From assembly GCA_903822545.1 (NCBI GenBank), contig CAIJPN010000135.1, positions 1 through 64,000 on the forward strand: a stretch of DNA of 64,000 nucleotides, read 5' to 3'. Position numbers and translations under genes: made by a program. Below, one piece after another: positions 34,832 through 43,345 of the stretch. Within the stretch, counting starts at the first letter, position 1; each line of letters opens with the position of its first letter. The notes under the pieces are model-generated. The model searched no databases. It was not told the DNA's origin and saw only the letters and a program-made list of their open reading frames with translations. The stretch is from an uncultured Anaerolineae bacterium (lineage in GTDB: Bacteria; Chloroflexota; Anaerolineae; Anaerolineales; Villigracilaceae).

Positions 34832-36031
34832 TTATTCCTGGTCGTCGTCTTTGAGTTCGGCTGCCAGGGCTTTCATATCCTGTTCAGCAAACTGACCAGA
34901 GTCAACCTTGCGGAGGCTCAAACCGATACGGCGTTGGTCCGGGTCGATGCGAATGACACGCAGGGTCAACACATCGCCTTCGTGGATGTTGGCTTCTTTG
35001 GGGTGGTTGATGCGGTTTTCGCTCAGTTCAGAGATGTGAATCAAACCTTCGATATCACCTTCGATGCGGGCAAAAGCACCAAACTTGGTCAAACGCGTGA
35101 TAGCGCCTTCCACCAGCTGGCCAACCTTGAACTTGGAAACCTTGGCCTGCCAGGGATCGCTCTGAAGGGCGCGTATGGAAAGACCAATACGCTTCTTCTC
35201 TTTATCCACGCTGATAACCTTGACCTTGACTTCCTGCCCAACAGTGAGCACCTGGTTGGGGTGATCGATGTGTTCCCAGGAAATTTCAGAAAGGTGAACG
35301 AGGCCGTCGGCGCCATTGATGTTAACGAAAGCGCCAAACTCGGCGATGCTGGTGACGCGGCCAGAGTAGGTCTGACCTTCTTGCAGTTCGTCGATGACAC
35401 GTTCTTTGATCGACTGGCGAGTTTCGGGGTTGGCGGCGCGTTCCGAGAGAATCAAGCGGCGGCGTTCGCGATCAACCTCAATGATGCGGACGCTGATCGG
35501 TTCCCCGATCTGCTTGGCCCACCGGTCGGGCGTATCCCCCGAAACAGCGTTGCGGCGAGACATGGAAATTTGGGAGGCCGGGATAAAGCCGCGCAGCCCG
35601 TGCACAAGGACAATCAGGCCGCCCTTGTTATAACCTTCGATCATACCTTCGAAGGTTGCGTTTTCGGTCTGCATCTTTTCCACGGTTTCCCATCCCATCG
35701 ATTCGCGGGCGCGAACATAGGAAAGAACCATGTTGCCGTTGGAATCTTCAGCGTTGACAACGTACACCGGGATCTGCTGACCTACGGTGAACGAGTCCTT
35801 TTCAGAAGCCGGAATCTGTTCAAGTTCCCGACCCATGATAACGCCTTCAGATTTCGCACCAACGCTCACCAGGATCTGATTGGCGGAAATGCTGGCAATC
35901 ACTCCCTGACGGATTTCACCCTGGCTGGGAAATTCCAGCCCGGCGTCGTGCTCTTTCATTAGATTTTCCATGGACTCAGTGCCGTTCTCACTGCCCCCAT
36001 GGCCCATCAGGGCTTCGTTTTGTTCCATCAT
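34832..36031 (-). CDS. rpsA: S1-domain RNA-binding protein, ribosomal protein S1-like
   Basis: 399 residues with four S1 domains. Domain 1 begins near GEIRQGVIASISANQILVSVG, domain 2 near NATFEGMIEGYNKGGLIVLV, domain 3 near GQTYSGRVTSIAEFGAFVNI and domain 4 near GQLVEGAITRLTKFGAFARI. The four-domain form is usual for S1 in Chloroflexota, Firmicutes and actinobacteria, shorter than the six domains of E. coli. It helps bring mRNA to the 30S subunit. The exact start is uncertain: MENLMKEHDAG about 21 codons in is an alternative. A consensus promoter precedes it. Confidence 0.9.
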   Translation of the reverse strand: MMEQNEALMGHGGSENGTESMENLMKEHDAGLEFPSQGEIRQGVIASISANQILVSVGAKSEGVIMGRELEQIPASEKDSFTVGQQIPVYVVNAEDSNGNMVLSYVRARESMGWETVEKMQTENATFEGMIEGYNKGGLIVLVHGLRGFIPASQISMSRRNAVSGDTPDRWAKQIGEPISVRIIEVDRERRRLILSERAANPETRQSIKERVIDELQEGQTYSGRVTSIAEFGAFVNINGADGLVHLSEISWEHIDHPNQVLTVGQEVKVKVISVDKEKKRIGLSIRALQSDPWQAKVSKFKVGQLVEGAITRLTKFGAFARIEGDIEGLIHISELSENRINHPKEANIHEGDVLTLRVIRIDPDQRRIGLSLRKVDSGQFAEQDMKALAAELKDDDQE

Positions 36032-36067
36032 GACTAAATTGACTCCATTGCAAAGAGATTGGGAGGG

Positions 36068-36096
36068 ATTATAAAGGTATTATCCTTAGTTGGCAA
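36068..36096 (-). promoter_or_regulatory. Promoter of the S1-like gene
   Basis: Minus-strand TTGCCA (36091-36096), 17-bp spacer, TATAAT (36068-36073), about 37 bp upstream of the ATG. Confidence 0.75.
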
Positions 36097-36223
36097 CCCT
36101 GTTTTTGTTTTTTGTGTAAAATTTAGGCAAGGTGACACATGACGCCACTCACATCCAAAAGAAGAGCGCAACAGCAATACACTACCCGATACTTCAAAAG
36201 CACTCTTTTACAGGCCGGGTGTT

Positions 36224-36229
36224 ATATAC
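36224..36229 (+). promoter_or_regulatory. Candidate -10 box of the GNAT-like gene
   Basis: TATACT about 30 bp before the ATG at 36259, preceded by TTTACA-like sequence at a short spacing. The gene has ACAGGAGCG as ribosome binding site. Confidence 0.35.
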
Positions 36230-36258
36230 TTTAAACTATCTTCCCACAGGAGCGCACC

Positions 36259-37389
36259 ATGCTTGTCATCGAAAAAGTTGACTTGGACAACAAACCCCAG
36301 CTCAAGCGTTTTATCCAGCTCCCGCACCGGCTATACAAAAATTGCCCCCAATGGGTTCCCCCGCTGGATATTGACTCTTACGCCCAACTCAACCCCAAAA
36401 AACATCCCTATTACGAACACTCAGATATTGAATTTTTCCTGGCCGTGCGCGATGGGCGCGATGTAGGGCGGATTGCTGCGCTGGAAAACAAACCGTTTAA
36501 CCAGTATCACCATACACGAGATGCGGAATTTTACTTTTTTGATTGTGAGAACGACCCGGAAGTGGCTTCTGCTTTATTTAATACAGCCTTCGCCTGGGCA
36601 AAACAACGCGGACTGGATCGTATTATTGGGCCAAAAGGCATGGGGCCGCTCGATGGTTACGGCGTACTCGTTTTTGGACAGGAACACCGCCAAACCATGA
36701 GCATGCTCAACTACAACTTCGCCTATTACCAGCAGTTGATCGAAGCCCAGGGATTTGAAAAAGAAGTCGACTTTGTCTCCTGTTACCTGCCCGCCGACAA
36801 ATTCCAGATCCCCGAACGGGTAGAACGCATCGCCAGGCGTGCGCTAGAACGCGGCGGGTTGCAGGTTAAACGCTTTTCAAGCAAAAAAGAACTGCTCGAG
36901 TGGGCCCCACGCATCGGTATCGCCTACAACCAGGCATTTGTCAAAAACTGGGAGTATTACCCGCTCACCCAGCGTGAGATCAGCTTTGTGGTAGATAACA
37001 TCATGATGGTGGCAGATCATCGCCTGATCAAAATTATCACCCACGGACAAGATGTGGTCGGCTTCCTGTTTGCCTTCCCCGATGTCTCTGCTGCCCTCCA
37101 GCGCGCCCGCGGCAAGCTACACCCGCTTTCGATGCTTGACCTGCTGATTGACATGAAACGCACCCAGATAGTTTCTGTCAACGGCATGGGCATCCTGCCC
37201 GAGCACCAGGGACATGGCGGCAATGCCATCCTGTACTACGAAATGGGCCAGACCCTGCTCACCTTCGGGCAGTTTGCGCATGTTGAGATGACCCAGGTGG
37301 CCGAAACCACCGAACAAATGCGCGCCGACTTGAAAAACCTGAACGGCGTGGAATACAAAAATCACCGTGTCTATCGCAAACACCTGTAA
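36259..37389 (+). CDS. Large GNAT-like acyltransferase
   Basis: 376 residues starting MLVIEKVDLDNKPQLKRFIQ. The N-terminal half has RLYKNCPQWVPPLDID and FFLAVRDGRDVGRIAALEN, a GNAT-type pattern. The C-terminal half has VSVNGMGILPEHQGHGGNAIL, which looks like the acetyl-CoA loop of a second GNAT fold. This two-fold arrangement is a known family of uncharacterised bacterial acyltransferases. The substrate is unknown. It stands alone with a good ribosome binding site and is followed by three palindromic repeats. Confidence 0.75.
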   Translation: MLVIEKVDLDNKPQLKRFIQLPHRLYKNCPQWVPPLDIDSYAQLNPKKHPYYEHSDIEFFLAVRDGRDVGRIAALENKPFNQYHHTRDAEFYFFDCENDPEVASALFNTAFAWAKQRGLDRIIGPKGMGPLDGYGVLVFGQEHRQTMSMLNYNFAYYQQLIEAQGFEKEVDFVSCYLPADKFQIPERVERIARRALERGGLQVKRFSSKKELLEWAPRIGIAYNQAFVKNWEYYPLTQREISFVVDNIMMVADHRLIKIITHGQDVVGFLFAFPDVSAALQRARGKLHPLSMLDLLIDMKRTQIVSVNGMGILPEHQGHGGNAILYYEMGQTLLTFGQFAHVEMTQVAETTEQMRADLKNLNGVEYKNHRVYRKHL

Positions 37390-37456
37390 AGCGAGTTAAA
37401 TCGCGCTCGAGCCCGCTCACAGGGCAAGAAAACAGCTTACCCCGCCAAAGGCACTC

Positions 37457-37553
37457 GTAGGGCGAAATGCTATTTCGCCCCACCAGGTTTCGTAGAGCGA
37501 GATAACCTCTCGTTTCAAACCCAACCGTAGGGCAAGATAGCATCTCACCCTAC
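37457..37553. repeat. Three family A palindromic repeats in a row
   Basis: Unit 1, 37457-37483, GTAGGGCGAAATGC and its arm; unit 2, 37492-37520, GTAGAGCGAGATAACCTCTCG; unit 3, 37527-37553, GTAGGGCAAGATAGCATCTC and ACCCTAC. The three differ in arm sequence, yet the arms of each remain complementary (GAAAT/ATTTC, GAGAT/CTCTC, AAGAT/ATCTC). Confidence 0.85.
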
Positions 37554-37574
37554 ACCAGCCAAAGGAAAACCCCT

Positions 37575-38144
37575 ATGAACATCCCGCACCCCTTCGATTT
37601 TGTTCCGCCCGCCACACGCAAAGGAACATTCTACTTTTTCCTGATTCTCTCTTTAATCTGCTTCGCCATCTTCCAGCTTGTGCTCTCCGCGCCCATCAAA
37701 ACCACCCTCGCCCCGCTGGGAATCGTCTCATTTGAGCTGGCCTTCAGCGTTGAAACCGCACGCGCCATCCTCGGCTCATGGGGCGACACCGCCACAAAAT
37801 ACGCCACCTTCGGTCTCGGATTCGACTATCTCTTCATCCTGTGCTACTCCTTCGCCATTGGCCTGGGCACGCTGCTGGCATCCCAACGCCTCGAAAAACG
37901 CTTCCTGACCTTTGGCGTATGGATTGGCTGGGGCGTCTGCCTCGCTGGCCTGCTGGATGCCCTCGAAAACCTGTTTCTGCTCGTCATCATGTTCAAAGGC
38001 AACACCATGCCCTTCCCCTTGCTGGCCGGGATCGCTGCATCCATCAAATTCCTGTTCATCTTTGCCGGCATCCTTTATGGATTATTCGGGCTGGCCATGC
38101 CGCGCAAGCCACGCCAGGCCGCTAAAAAAGCCAACCCCGCCTAA
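37575..38144 (+). CDS. Membrane protein of unknown family
   Basis: 189 residues with four to five membrane segments: FYFFLILSLICFAIFQLVLS, DYLFILCYSFAIGLGTLLAS, FGVWIGWGVCLAGLLDALEN and IKFLFIFAGILYGLFGLAMP. A basic tail ends it (RKPRQAAKKANPA). The conserved-looking GWGVCLAGLLDALEN may be a family mark, but I do not recognise it. AAAGGAAAA precedes the ATG. It may be the first of a cell-envelope group, although the next gene has its own promoter. Confidence 0.72.
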   Translation: MNIPHPFDFVPPATRKGTFYFFLILSLICFAIFQLVLSAPIKTTLAPLGIVSFELAFSVETARAILGSWGDTATKYATFGLGFDYLFILCYSFAIGLGTLLASQRLEKRFLTFGVWIGWGVCLAGLLDALENLFLLVIMFKGNTMPFPLLAGIAASIKFLFIFAGILYGLFGLAMPRKPRQAAKKANPA

Positions 38145-38163
38145 AAATCCATCAAAATTTAGG

Positions 38164-38169
38164 TACAAT
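38164..38169 (+). promoter_or_regulatory. -10 box of a leaderless SH3 lipoprotein promoter
   Basis: TACAAT ends 6 nt before the ATG at 38176, with no Shine-Dalgarno. The transcript would begin at or near the start codon. Confidence 0.6.
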
Positions 38170-38175
38170 CAGGCC

Positions 38176-39351
38176 ATGCGAAACGTATGGCCTGTTTTTT
38201 TCCTATTAATTGCCGCCTGCGCGGCCCCCACACCCGTGGCCACCGTCACAGCCACCCCGCCGCCGTTCTACACCGCCACCCTCGCGCCCACCCTCACCCC
38301 GCGCCCCACCGTCACGCCCCTTCCGCCAACCGAAGTTCCCACCGCCACCCCAGTGGAAGGGACAATCACGGCCCAGGTTAACGTCCGCGCCACACCGGGG
38401 CAAGATGCCGCATCCCTGGGACTGCTCAATCCGCAGCAAAAAGTCCAGGTGATAGGCAAAAGCGCCAATAGCGCCTGGTGGATGATTATCTACCCATCTT
38501 CACCAAGTGGGACTGGCTGGGTGACAGTTGCCTATGTCACCATCAACGGTGATCCCGCCCTGCTGCCTGTCACCGATGTAATAGCAGCCACCTCCCCACC
38601 AGGTGCCCCCGTAGCCCCGGCAGCATCCTCCATCCCGGGCAATCCCGCCGCCGCAGCCAAAACCGGGGTTACCACCCAGCAGATCAACGTCCGCGCCGGC
38701 CCGGCATCCACCTATGACTCACTCGGCCTGCTGGAGAAAAACACCAGCCTCACCATCACCGGACGCAACGAGACCAACTCCTGGATCCAGATCGAATACG
38801 CCTCCAGCCCCGATTCACGCGGATGGGTGGCGGCACTCTACATCCAGCTTAATAATGGCCTGGATGGGCTGCCCGTCTTCGACAACCAGGGCAAACTCAA
38901 ATCGCTGGCCACACCCGAAGCCACCATCGGCCCATCGCCCACTGCCACCATCATTTCTCCCGCCGCCGTGGATGGCGACTCGCGCGAGGCGCCTGCCGCC
39001 AGCGTGACCTTCTCCCCTGACCAAATTAGCGCATTCGTCTATTCCAGCGATCTTTCCTCCCCCAATGGTGATAGCGAAGATTGGGTTGCCTTCACGCCCT
39101 ACTCGCCGGTTCCCGGCCAGGCCACCTACGTTTACATGCGCCTCGACTGTTCCGGCAACGGCAACATCACAGTCGAACTGCGCACCGATGGCGCGCCCGT
39201 GCCCGATTTCCAGGGGCTGGTCTGCTTCCAATACGATGTCGCTGTGCGGGTTCTGGGTGGCAAAACCTACCAGCTTGGCCTGCACGCCGATGGCACCGCC
39301 ACCGATCTGCGCTACGTAAGATACACCATCAAAATCGAAACGACCCCTTAA
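38176..39351 (+). CDS. SH3-domain lipoprotein 1
   Basis: 391 residues. The signal MRNVWPVFFLLIAAC ends at a lipidation Cys, then comes a Thr/Pro-rich spacer. Two bacterial SH3 domains follow: ITAQVNVRATPGQDAASLGL (about 70-130) and TQQINVRAGPASTYDSLGLL (about 165-225). A third, beta-rich C-terminal domain (about 270-391) includes GNGNITVELRTDG. Bacterial SH3 domains usually bind peptidoglycan or surface partners. The ATG was chosen because it directly follows a -10 box and the signal peptide starts there. The next gene encodes a paralogue. Confidence 0.85.
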   Translation: MRNVWPVFFLLIAACAAPTPVATVTATPPPFYTATLAPTLTPRPTVTPLPPTEVPTATPVEGTITAQVNVRATPGQDAASLGLLNPQQKVQVIGKSANSAWWMIIYPSSPSGTGWVTVAYVTINGDPALLPVTDVIAATSPPGAPVAPAASSIPGNPAAAAKTGVTTQQINVRAGPASTYDSLGLLEKNTSLTITGRNETNSWIQIEYASSPDSRGWVAALYIQLNNGLDGLPVFDNQGKLKSLATPEATIGPSPTATIISPAAVDGDSREAPAASVTFSPDQISAFVYSSDLSSPNGDSEDWVAFTPYSPVPGQATYVYMRLDCSGNGNITVELRTDGAPVPDFQGLVCFQYDVAVRVLGGKTYQLGLHADGTATDLRYVRYTIKIETTP

Positions 39352-39368
39352 ACATTCCGATCGGAGTC

Positions 39369-39387
39369 CAGAAGCACTGCTTCTGGG
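39369..39387 (+). promoter_or_regulatory. Small hairpin between the two SH3 lipoprotein genes
   Basis: CCAGAAGCACTGCTTCTGG, seven perfect pairs around a short loop, 17 bp upstream of the next ATG. It could be a weak attenuator or an mRNA-stability element. Confidence 0.5.
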
Positions 39388-39403
39388 TATTGGAGATTTC
39401 CCC

Positions 39404-40528
39404 ATGAAACCAACCCTTATCCTCGCACTTTTAACCGTTTTCCTGCTTTCAGCCTGCGCCCCGGCGGCAACACCCACACCCACAGCAGTGCCACCCACCG
39501 CCACTGCCACCCCAATCCCCACCGAAACGGCCACCCCGCTTCCCACCGCGACCTTGCCCCCTACGCTCACCTTCACTCCCACCATCATGCCCACCATCCA
39601 GCCGATGATCGCTTCGGCCAACACCAATATCACCCTGCGATCTGAACCACGCAAAGGCTCCACCAATGTTGGCGGCCTTTTCACCAACCAGAAAGCCCAG
39701 GTGATCGCGCGCAACATCGATGCCACCTGGTTCTACATCATCGCCCCAGATGCCCCCAACGGCACAGCCTGGGTACTGGCGCGCGGGTTTACCCTGGATG
39801 GCAATATCACCCAACTGCCCATTGCTTACTACCAGCCCAATTCCAAAACCCCCATCATGGTTCCGCCATTTATCTGGACCTTCCCCGGCACACCCCTGCC
39901 GATCAACACACCCGGCCCAGATGCCCGTAAGGCTACTGTGCTCCAGCAAGCCAATGTTCGCGTTGGCCCAACCACCGGCCACATGGTAATTGGCATCCTC
40001 AATTCTGGACAGGTGCTTTCCATCACCGGGCGTCTCGAAGGCAATGGCTGGCTGCAAATCGAATTTCCATCCGGCCCCGATGGACGTGGCTGGGTACAAG
40101 CATCCCTGGTGAAATATGATGCCCCCTTTGCCGGGCTGCCCTTCTACAACTTATTGGCAACCCCCATCACAGATCCAGAACTGAACAAAAAACAACCGAC
40201 CGCGATTCCTGCTACCGCGAATCCCAACATCACCCCCACCGAGACCCCCATCCCTGCTACCCCGACTGAAATCAAACCCTACGGCCTGACTCTCGGACAG
40301 ATCAACGCCCGCAGCGGCCCGGCATCCTCCTTTGACTCTTACGGCCTGATTGAGAACAACCAGCAGGTTATCCTCACCGGCCAAACCATTAACGGCGTCT
40401 GGCTCCAGATTGAATATGCCGCATCGCCCACCGGGCGTGCCTGGGTCGCCTACGATTACATCAAGCTGATGAGTGACATCCGCACCCTGCCCTACTTTGA
40501 CAATTCAGGTAACCCGCTAAAACCATGA
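39404..40528 (+). CDS. SH3-domain lipoprotein 2
   Basis: 374 residues. The signal MKPTLILALLTVFLLSAC ends in the lipidation Cys. A Thr/Pro-rich spacer is followed by three SH3-like repeats: ASANTNITLRSEPRKGSTNV, LQQANVRVGPTTGHMVIGIL and LGQINARSGPASSFDSYGLI. It shares the phrase SFDSYGL/TYDSLGL with the preceding lipoprotein, which suggests duplication of a common module. GGAG lies 8 nt before the ATG. The stop overlaps the next start (ATGA), so the genes form an operon. Confidence 0.85.
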   Translation: MKPTLILALLTVFLLSACAPAATPTPTAVPPTATATPIPTETATPLPTATLPPTLTFTPTIMPTIQPMIASANTNITLRSEPRKGSTNVGGLFTNQKAQVIARNIDATWFYIIAPDAPNGTAWVLARGFTLDGNITQLPIAYYQPNSKTPIMVPPFIWTFPGTPLPINTPGPDARKATVLQQANVRVGPTTGHMVIGILNSGQVLSITGRLEGNGWLQIEFPSGPDGRGWVQASLVKYDAPFAGLPFYNLLATPITDPELNKKQPTAIPATANPNITPTETPIPATPTEIKPYGLTLGQINARSGPASSFDSYGLIENNQQVILTGQTINGVWLQIEYAASPTGRAWVAYDYIKLMSDIRTLPYFDNSGNPLKP

Positions 40529-41337
40529 CCAGCAAACAATCGTTCGGAATACTTTACGGCCTGACCGCCGGGCTAACGTTTGCCATCGTTTTCTGGGGCC
40601 TCGATGCCTACCAGTTATACCAGGCCCATATTGCCTATCCGTGGGCCGCGTTTGGCCCCGGCCTGGTCATTGCCCTGCTGGTAGGCGGGTTTGTCGGCTG
40701 GATCACCATTCGCACCGAAAATGTCTTCATCGGAGCCATTTCCTGGCTCGGGATGGGCCTGCTGGTCGCCTGGCTGGGCATCTGGCTGCCGCTCAAATTC
40801 ACCCCCCAACTGATCACATCGCTCGAACCGGCCCTAAAAGGCTGGCTGGTTTACCCGGTTTACGAAAACGAGAACGCCATCCTGGGCATCATCATAATCA
40901 TCCTGGGAATTCCGGCGCTGATCCTGGGCGCGCTAGAAAACAACCTCGTCGAACAAGCTTTTTACTCCCCTGCCGCCGGCGCGATCGTTATCCCCATATT
41001 TTTCGTAGCCGTTTTCCTGGCCGTTGCCAGCCTGGGCGCAGACTTTATGCTCAATTCACCCTACCGGGGTGCGGTAACAGCCCTGGATAATTTGCTCCAA
41101 TTCGCAGTGGATAACCAGGGCAAACAGATCGACCCCGCCCTGGCGCGCAGCAAACACCTGGGCGCACTCGGCAGCATCGCCGACCAGATCAGCCAGCCGC
41201 GCCGCCTGTTCATCTTCTACTACTCCGAAACCGCCGATGAAGTCCGCATCCTGATCGACTTCAAAACCAGCTGGGCGCTGTGCTACATCATCGCCGAGCA
41301 GCCATCCTACTGTAAAATTGTCCAGCCACCCAAATAA
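40525..41337 (+). CDS. Membrane protein linked to the SH3 lipoproteins
   Basis: 270 residues with about five membrane segments in the first 175 residues (LTAGLTFAIVFWGLDAYQLY, FGPGLVIALLVGGFVGWI, FIGAISWLGMGLLVAWLGIW, NAILGIIIIILGIPALILGA, AIVIPIFFVAVFLAVASLG). A soluble C-terminal part ends with RLFIFYYSETADEVRILIDF and a Cys-containing tail. Unknown family. It is translationally coupled to the upstream lipoprotein and may anchor or export part of a surface complex. Confidence 0.72.
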   Translation: MTSKQSFGILYGLTAGLTFAIVFWGLDAYQLYQAHIAYPWAAFGPGLVIALLVGGFVGWITIRTENVFIGAISWLGMGLLVAWLGIWLPLKFTPQLITSLEPALKGWLVYPVYENENAILGIIIIILGIPALILGALENNLVEQAFYSPAAGAIVIPIFFVAVFLAVASLGADFMLNSPYRGAVTALDNLLQFAVDNQGKQIDPALARSKHLGALGSIADQISQPRRLFIFYYSETADEVRILIDFKTSWALCYIIAEQPSYCKIVQPPK

Positions 41338-41339
41338 GT

Positions 41340-43268
41340 ATGCCCCGCCTGCGCCTTCTCATCCTTTTCATCAGCTTCCTCGCCGCCCTTGCCGCCGGAT
41401 ACGCGCTAGGGCGGCTTGTTCCATCTACAGACACCTGGACGCTCGCCGACCTGCGCGCCATCGACCCACTCGATTCATCCCCAGACACCGACATCACCGC
41501 CCTCTACGCCCGCCGCCACGGTTTTGATTGCCAGGTGCGCCTCGACCTGCTCAACCTGCCCGAAACGCCCACTTTCAGCCTCCAAATCTCCCTGGAAAAC
41601 CAGGTTTTCATCCTCCCGCCAGATTCCCCAACACTCACATGGGATTTCCCCGCCGCCACACTCATCGCCAGCCTCAAAAACTGCTCCCCGCGTGCGCAAG
41701 ACAGCCTCCAGGCCACCCTGCTAACCCCAAACGGCCAGCTTCTCGACCAGACATCCAGCCTCGCTTTCAACGCAGCCCCACCCAACCTGCGCGCCGCCTA
41801 CCTGCTGGCTTTTTACAACACCTTCAGCCCCGCCGCCACGCCCATCCAGGCCCTGCGCCGCTGGGATGGCGCGCACACCGGCCCACGCGGCGAACGTCAC
41901 GGCTTGCGCTACCTGCTCGCCAGCGCCGAAAAATATCAAATTCCGCTCACCCTGCCCGGTCTTGCCACACCCGAGTCCCTATCCGCCCTCGATGCGCTCG
42001 GCGCGCTGCCCCAAATGCGCCGCATGGCCCAACATGGTCTGCTGGTGCTGCCTTTGGATGACACAGACATTTCCTATGCCCGAAACCTCACCGCTGCCCA
42101 GGCATTTAACCTACCCCCAGCCTCACTCTGCGCGGAACAAACCGCCCCGCAGCCTGCCTGCCGTTACCGATTCCTTCTCAACACCGAAACCACCATCCCA
42201 GTCGGCCTCGACGAAACCGGATTAAGCCTCCAAACCCGCGCTACCCTGCAAAACGCCGTACTCTCCCCCGAACCAGACATGATATTCCTGGGCGGCGATT
42301 TCCAGGGAACCACCTGGGGCGCGCCAGATTATCTGGCCCCGGCCTTTGCCTACCTCGCCGCCCGGCCCTATCTTATTCCCATCACCGCACAAACGCTGGG
42401 GAGTATCTCCACCGCTGAAGCAGCAACCCCGGCCCCGGCTGTAATTCTGCCCCCCGAACTGCAAAACCTGCCCCAAAACCCCCTGGCATCTGCCGCGCTG
42501 GATGCTTTTTTTTCGAACCAGGCCGCGCCAGTTCAATTGCGCCCAAGTTACGCCAATTTGCCGTTAATGCTGGCTCAGGCCGCTCGCTGGGCTGATTCTC
42601 CCCAAAAACTGGGGGGTTGCGCATCCCCAACCTGTGTTCTCGCATCAGAGACTGTATTGGCCTTCTTCCAGTTAGATGGGCGACTGGTGTTTCTCTTTGT
42701 GCGTGATGCAAATGGGGCTATACATCAGTTGATTGGCCCAACCGCCCAATTTTTCATCGGCCTGAGCGATTCAAGCCGCTGGAACCCCACTGCCGGGCTG
42801 GATGCTGACCCGGTGCGTGGGAATGGCGCTTTCAACACCCCCAATGCCGATTTGTCACTTGCGCCGGTATGGTCATCGGAATTCCACTTTCTCGCTGCCG
42901 GGAAAAGTTACCAGCTTTTGGGAAACGGTATCAGTGTGACGGTACAAGCCGGGGACGGGGAAAATGTCGAAATCCCGCTGGCAATTGACCCGTGGCGGCG
43001 ATTCGAATCGGGTTGGTCCGCGCGATTTGTTCAGGGAAAACTGCCGGGCGGCTGGCGGTTGGGGTGGGAGAATGGCCCCATGGTCAGCATCCAGGCGACA
43101 GGGCGGAATGTTTCCGCGCTGGATTCGCCGTTTGATGCGATCCCGCTCATCCAGTCGCCCGAAAATCCCAACGCAGAAAATCCACCTGGCATATACCTGC
43201 CGTTTGCGCTGCCCATTGTCTCATTCCCTGCCGCTGATCTGACACTGGAAATTACCCTGGTGCCCTGA
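41340..43268 (+). CDS. Large exported or membrane-anchored protein of unknown family
   Basis: 642 residues with an N-terminal signal or anchor (LRLLILFISFLAALAAGYAL), then an entirely extracellular-looking protein. A middle section with DGAHTGPRGERHGLRYLLAS and FLGGDFQGTTWGAPDYLAPA has some resemblance to polysaccharide-deacetylase or GH57-like barrels, but no catalytic motif was identified. The C-terminal 200 residues look beta-rich. It starts 2 bp after the preceding stop and ends the SH3 cluster. From about 42,540 onward the DNA has fewer C-rich codons, perhaps a different origin for the 3' part. Confidence 0.68.
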   Translation: MPRLRLLILFISFLAALAAGYALGRLVPSTDTWTLADLRAIDPLDSSPDTDITALYARRHGFDCQVRLDLLNLPETPTFSLQISLENQVFILPPDSPTLTWDFPAATLIASLKNCSPRAQDSLQATLLTPNGQLLDQTSSLAFNAAPPNLRAAYLLAFYNTFSPAATPIQALRRWDGAHTGPRGERHGLRYLLASAEKYQIPLTLPGLATPESLSALDALGALPQMRRMAQHGLLVLPLDDTDISYARNLTAAQAFNLPPASLCAEQTAPQPACRYRFLLNTETTIPVGLDETGLSLQTRATLQNAVLSPEPDMIFLGGDFQGTTWGAPDYLAPAFAYLAARPYLIPITAQTLGSISTAEAATPAPAVILPPELQNLPQNPLASAALDAFFSNQAAPVQLRPSYANLPLMLAQAARWADSPQKLGGCASPTCVLASETVLAFFQLDGRLVFLFVRDANGAIHQLIGPTAQFFIGLSDSSRWNPTAGLDADPVRGNGAFNTPNADLSLAPVWSSEFHFLAAGKSYQLLGNGISVTVQAGDGENVEIPLAIDPWRRFESGWSARFVQGKLPGGWRLGWENGPMVSIQATGRNVSALDSPFDAIPLIQSPENPNAENPPGIYLPFALPIVSFPAADLTLEITLVP

Positions 43269-43278
43269 TTTTTTGCCT

Positions 43279-43296
43279 TTGTGTCGAATTGCACAA
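43279..43296 (+). promoter_or_regulatory. Rex operator upstream of rex
   Basis: TTGTGTCGAATTGCACAA is an 18-bp site with the TTGTG...CACAA ends and spacing of the Rex consensus. It overlaps a candidate -35 (TTGCAC) 17 bp from TAGAGT, so Rex would block its own transcription when NADH is low. Confidence 0.75.
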
Positions 43297-43345
43297 AATA
43301 TTAAAATATGGTAGAGTAGGTAAATTAATTTGCGGAGGTCCATTT

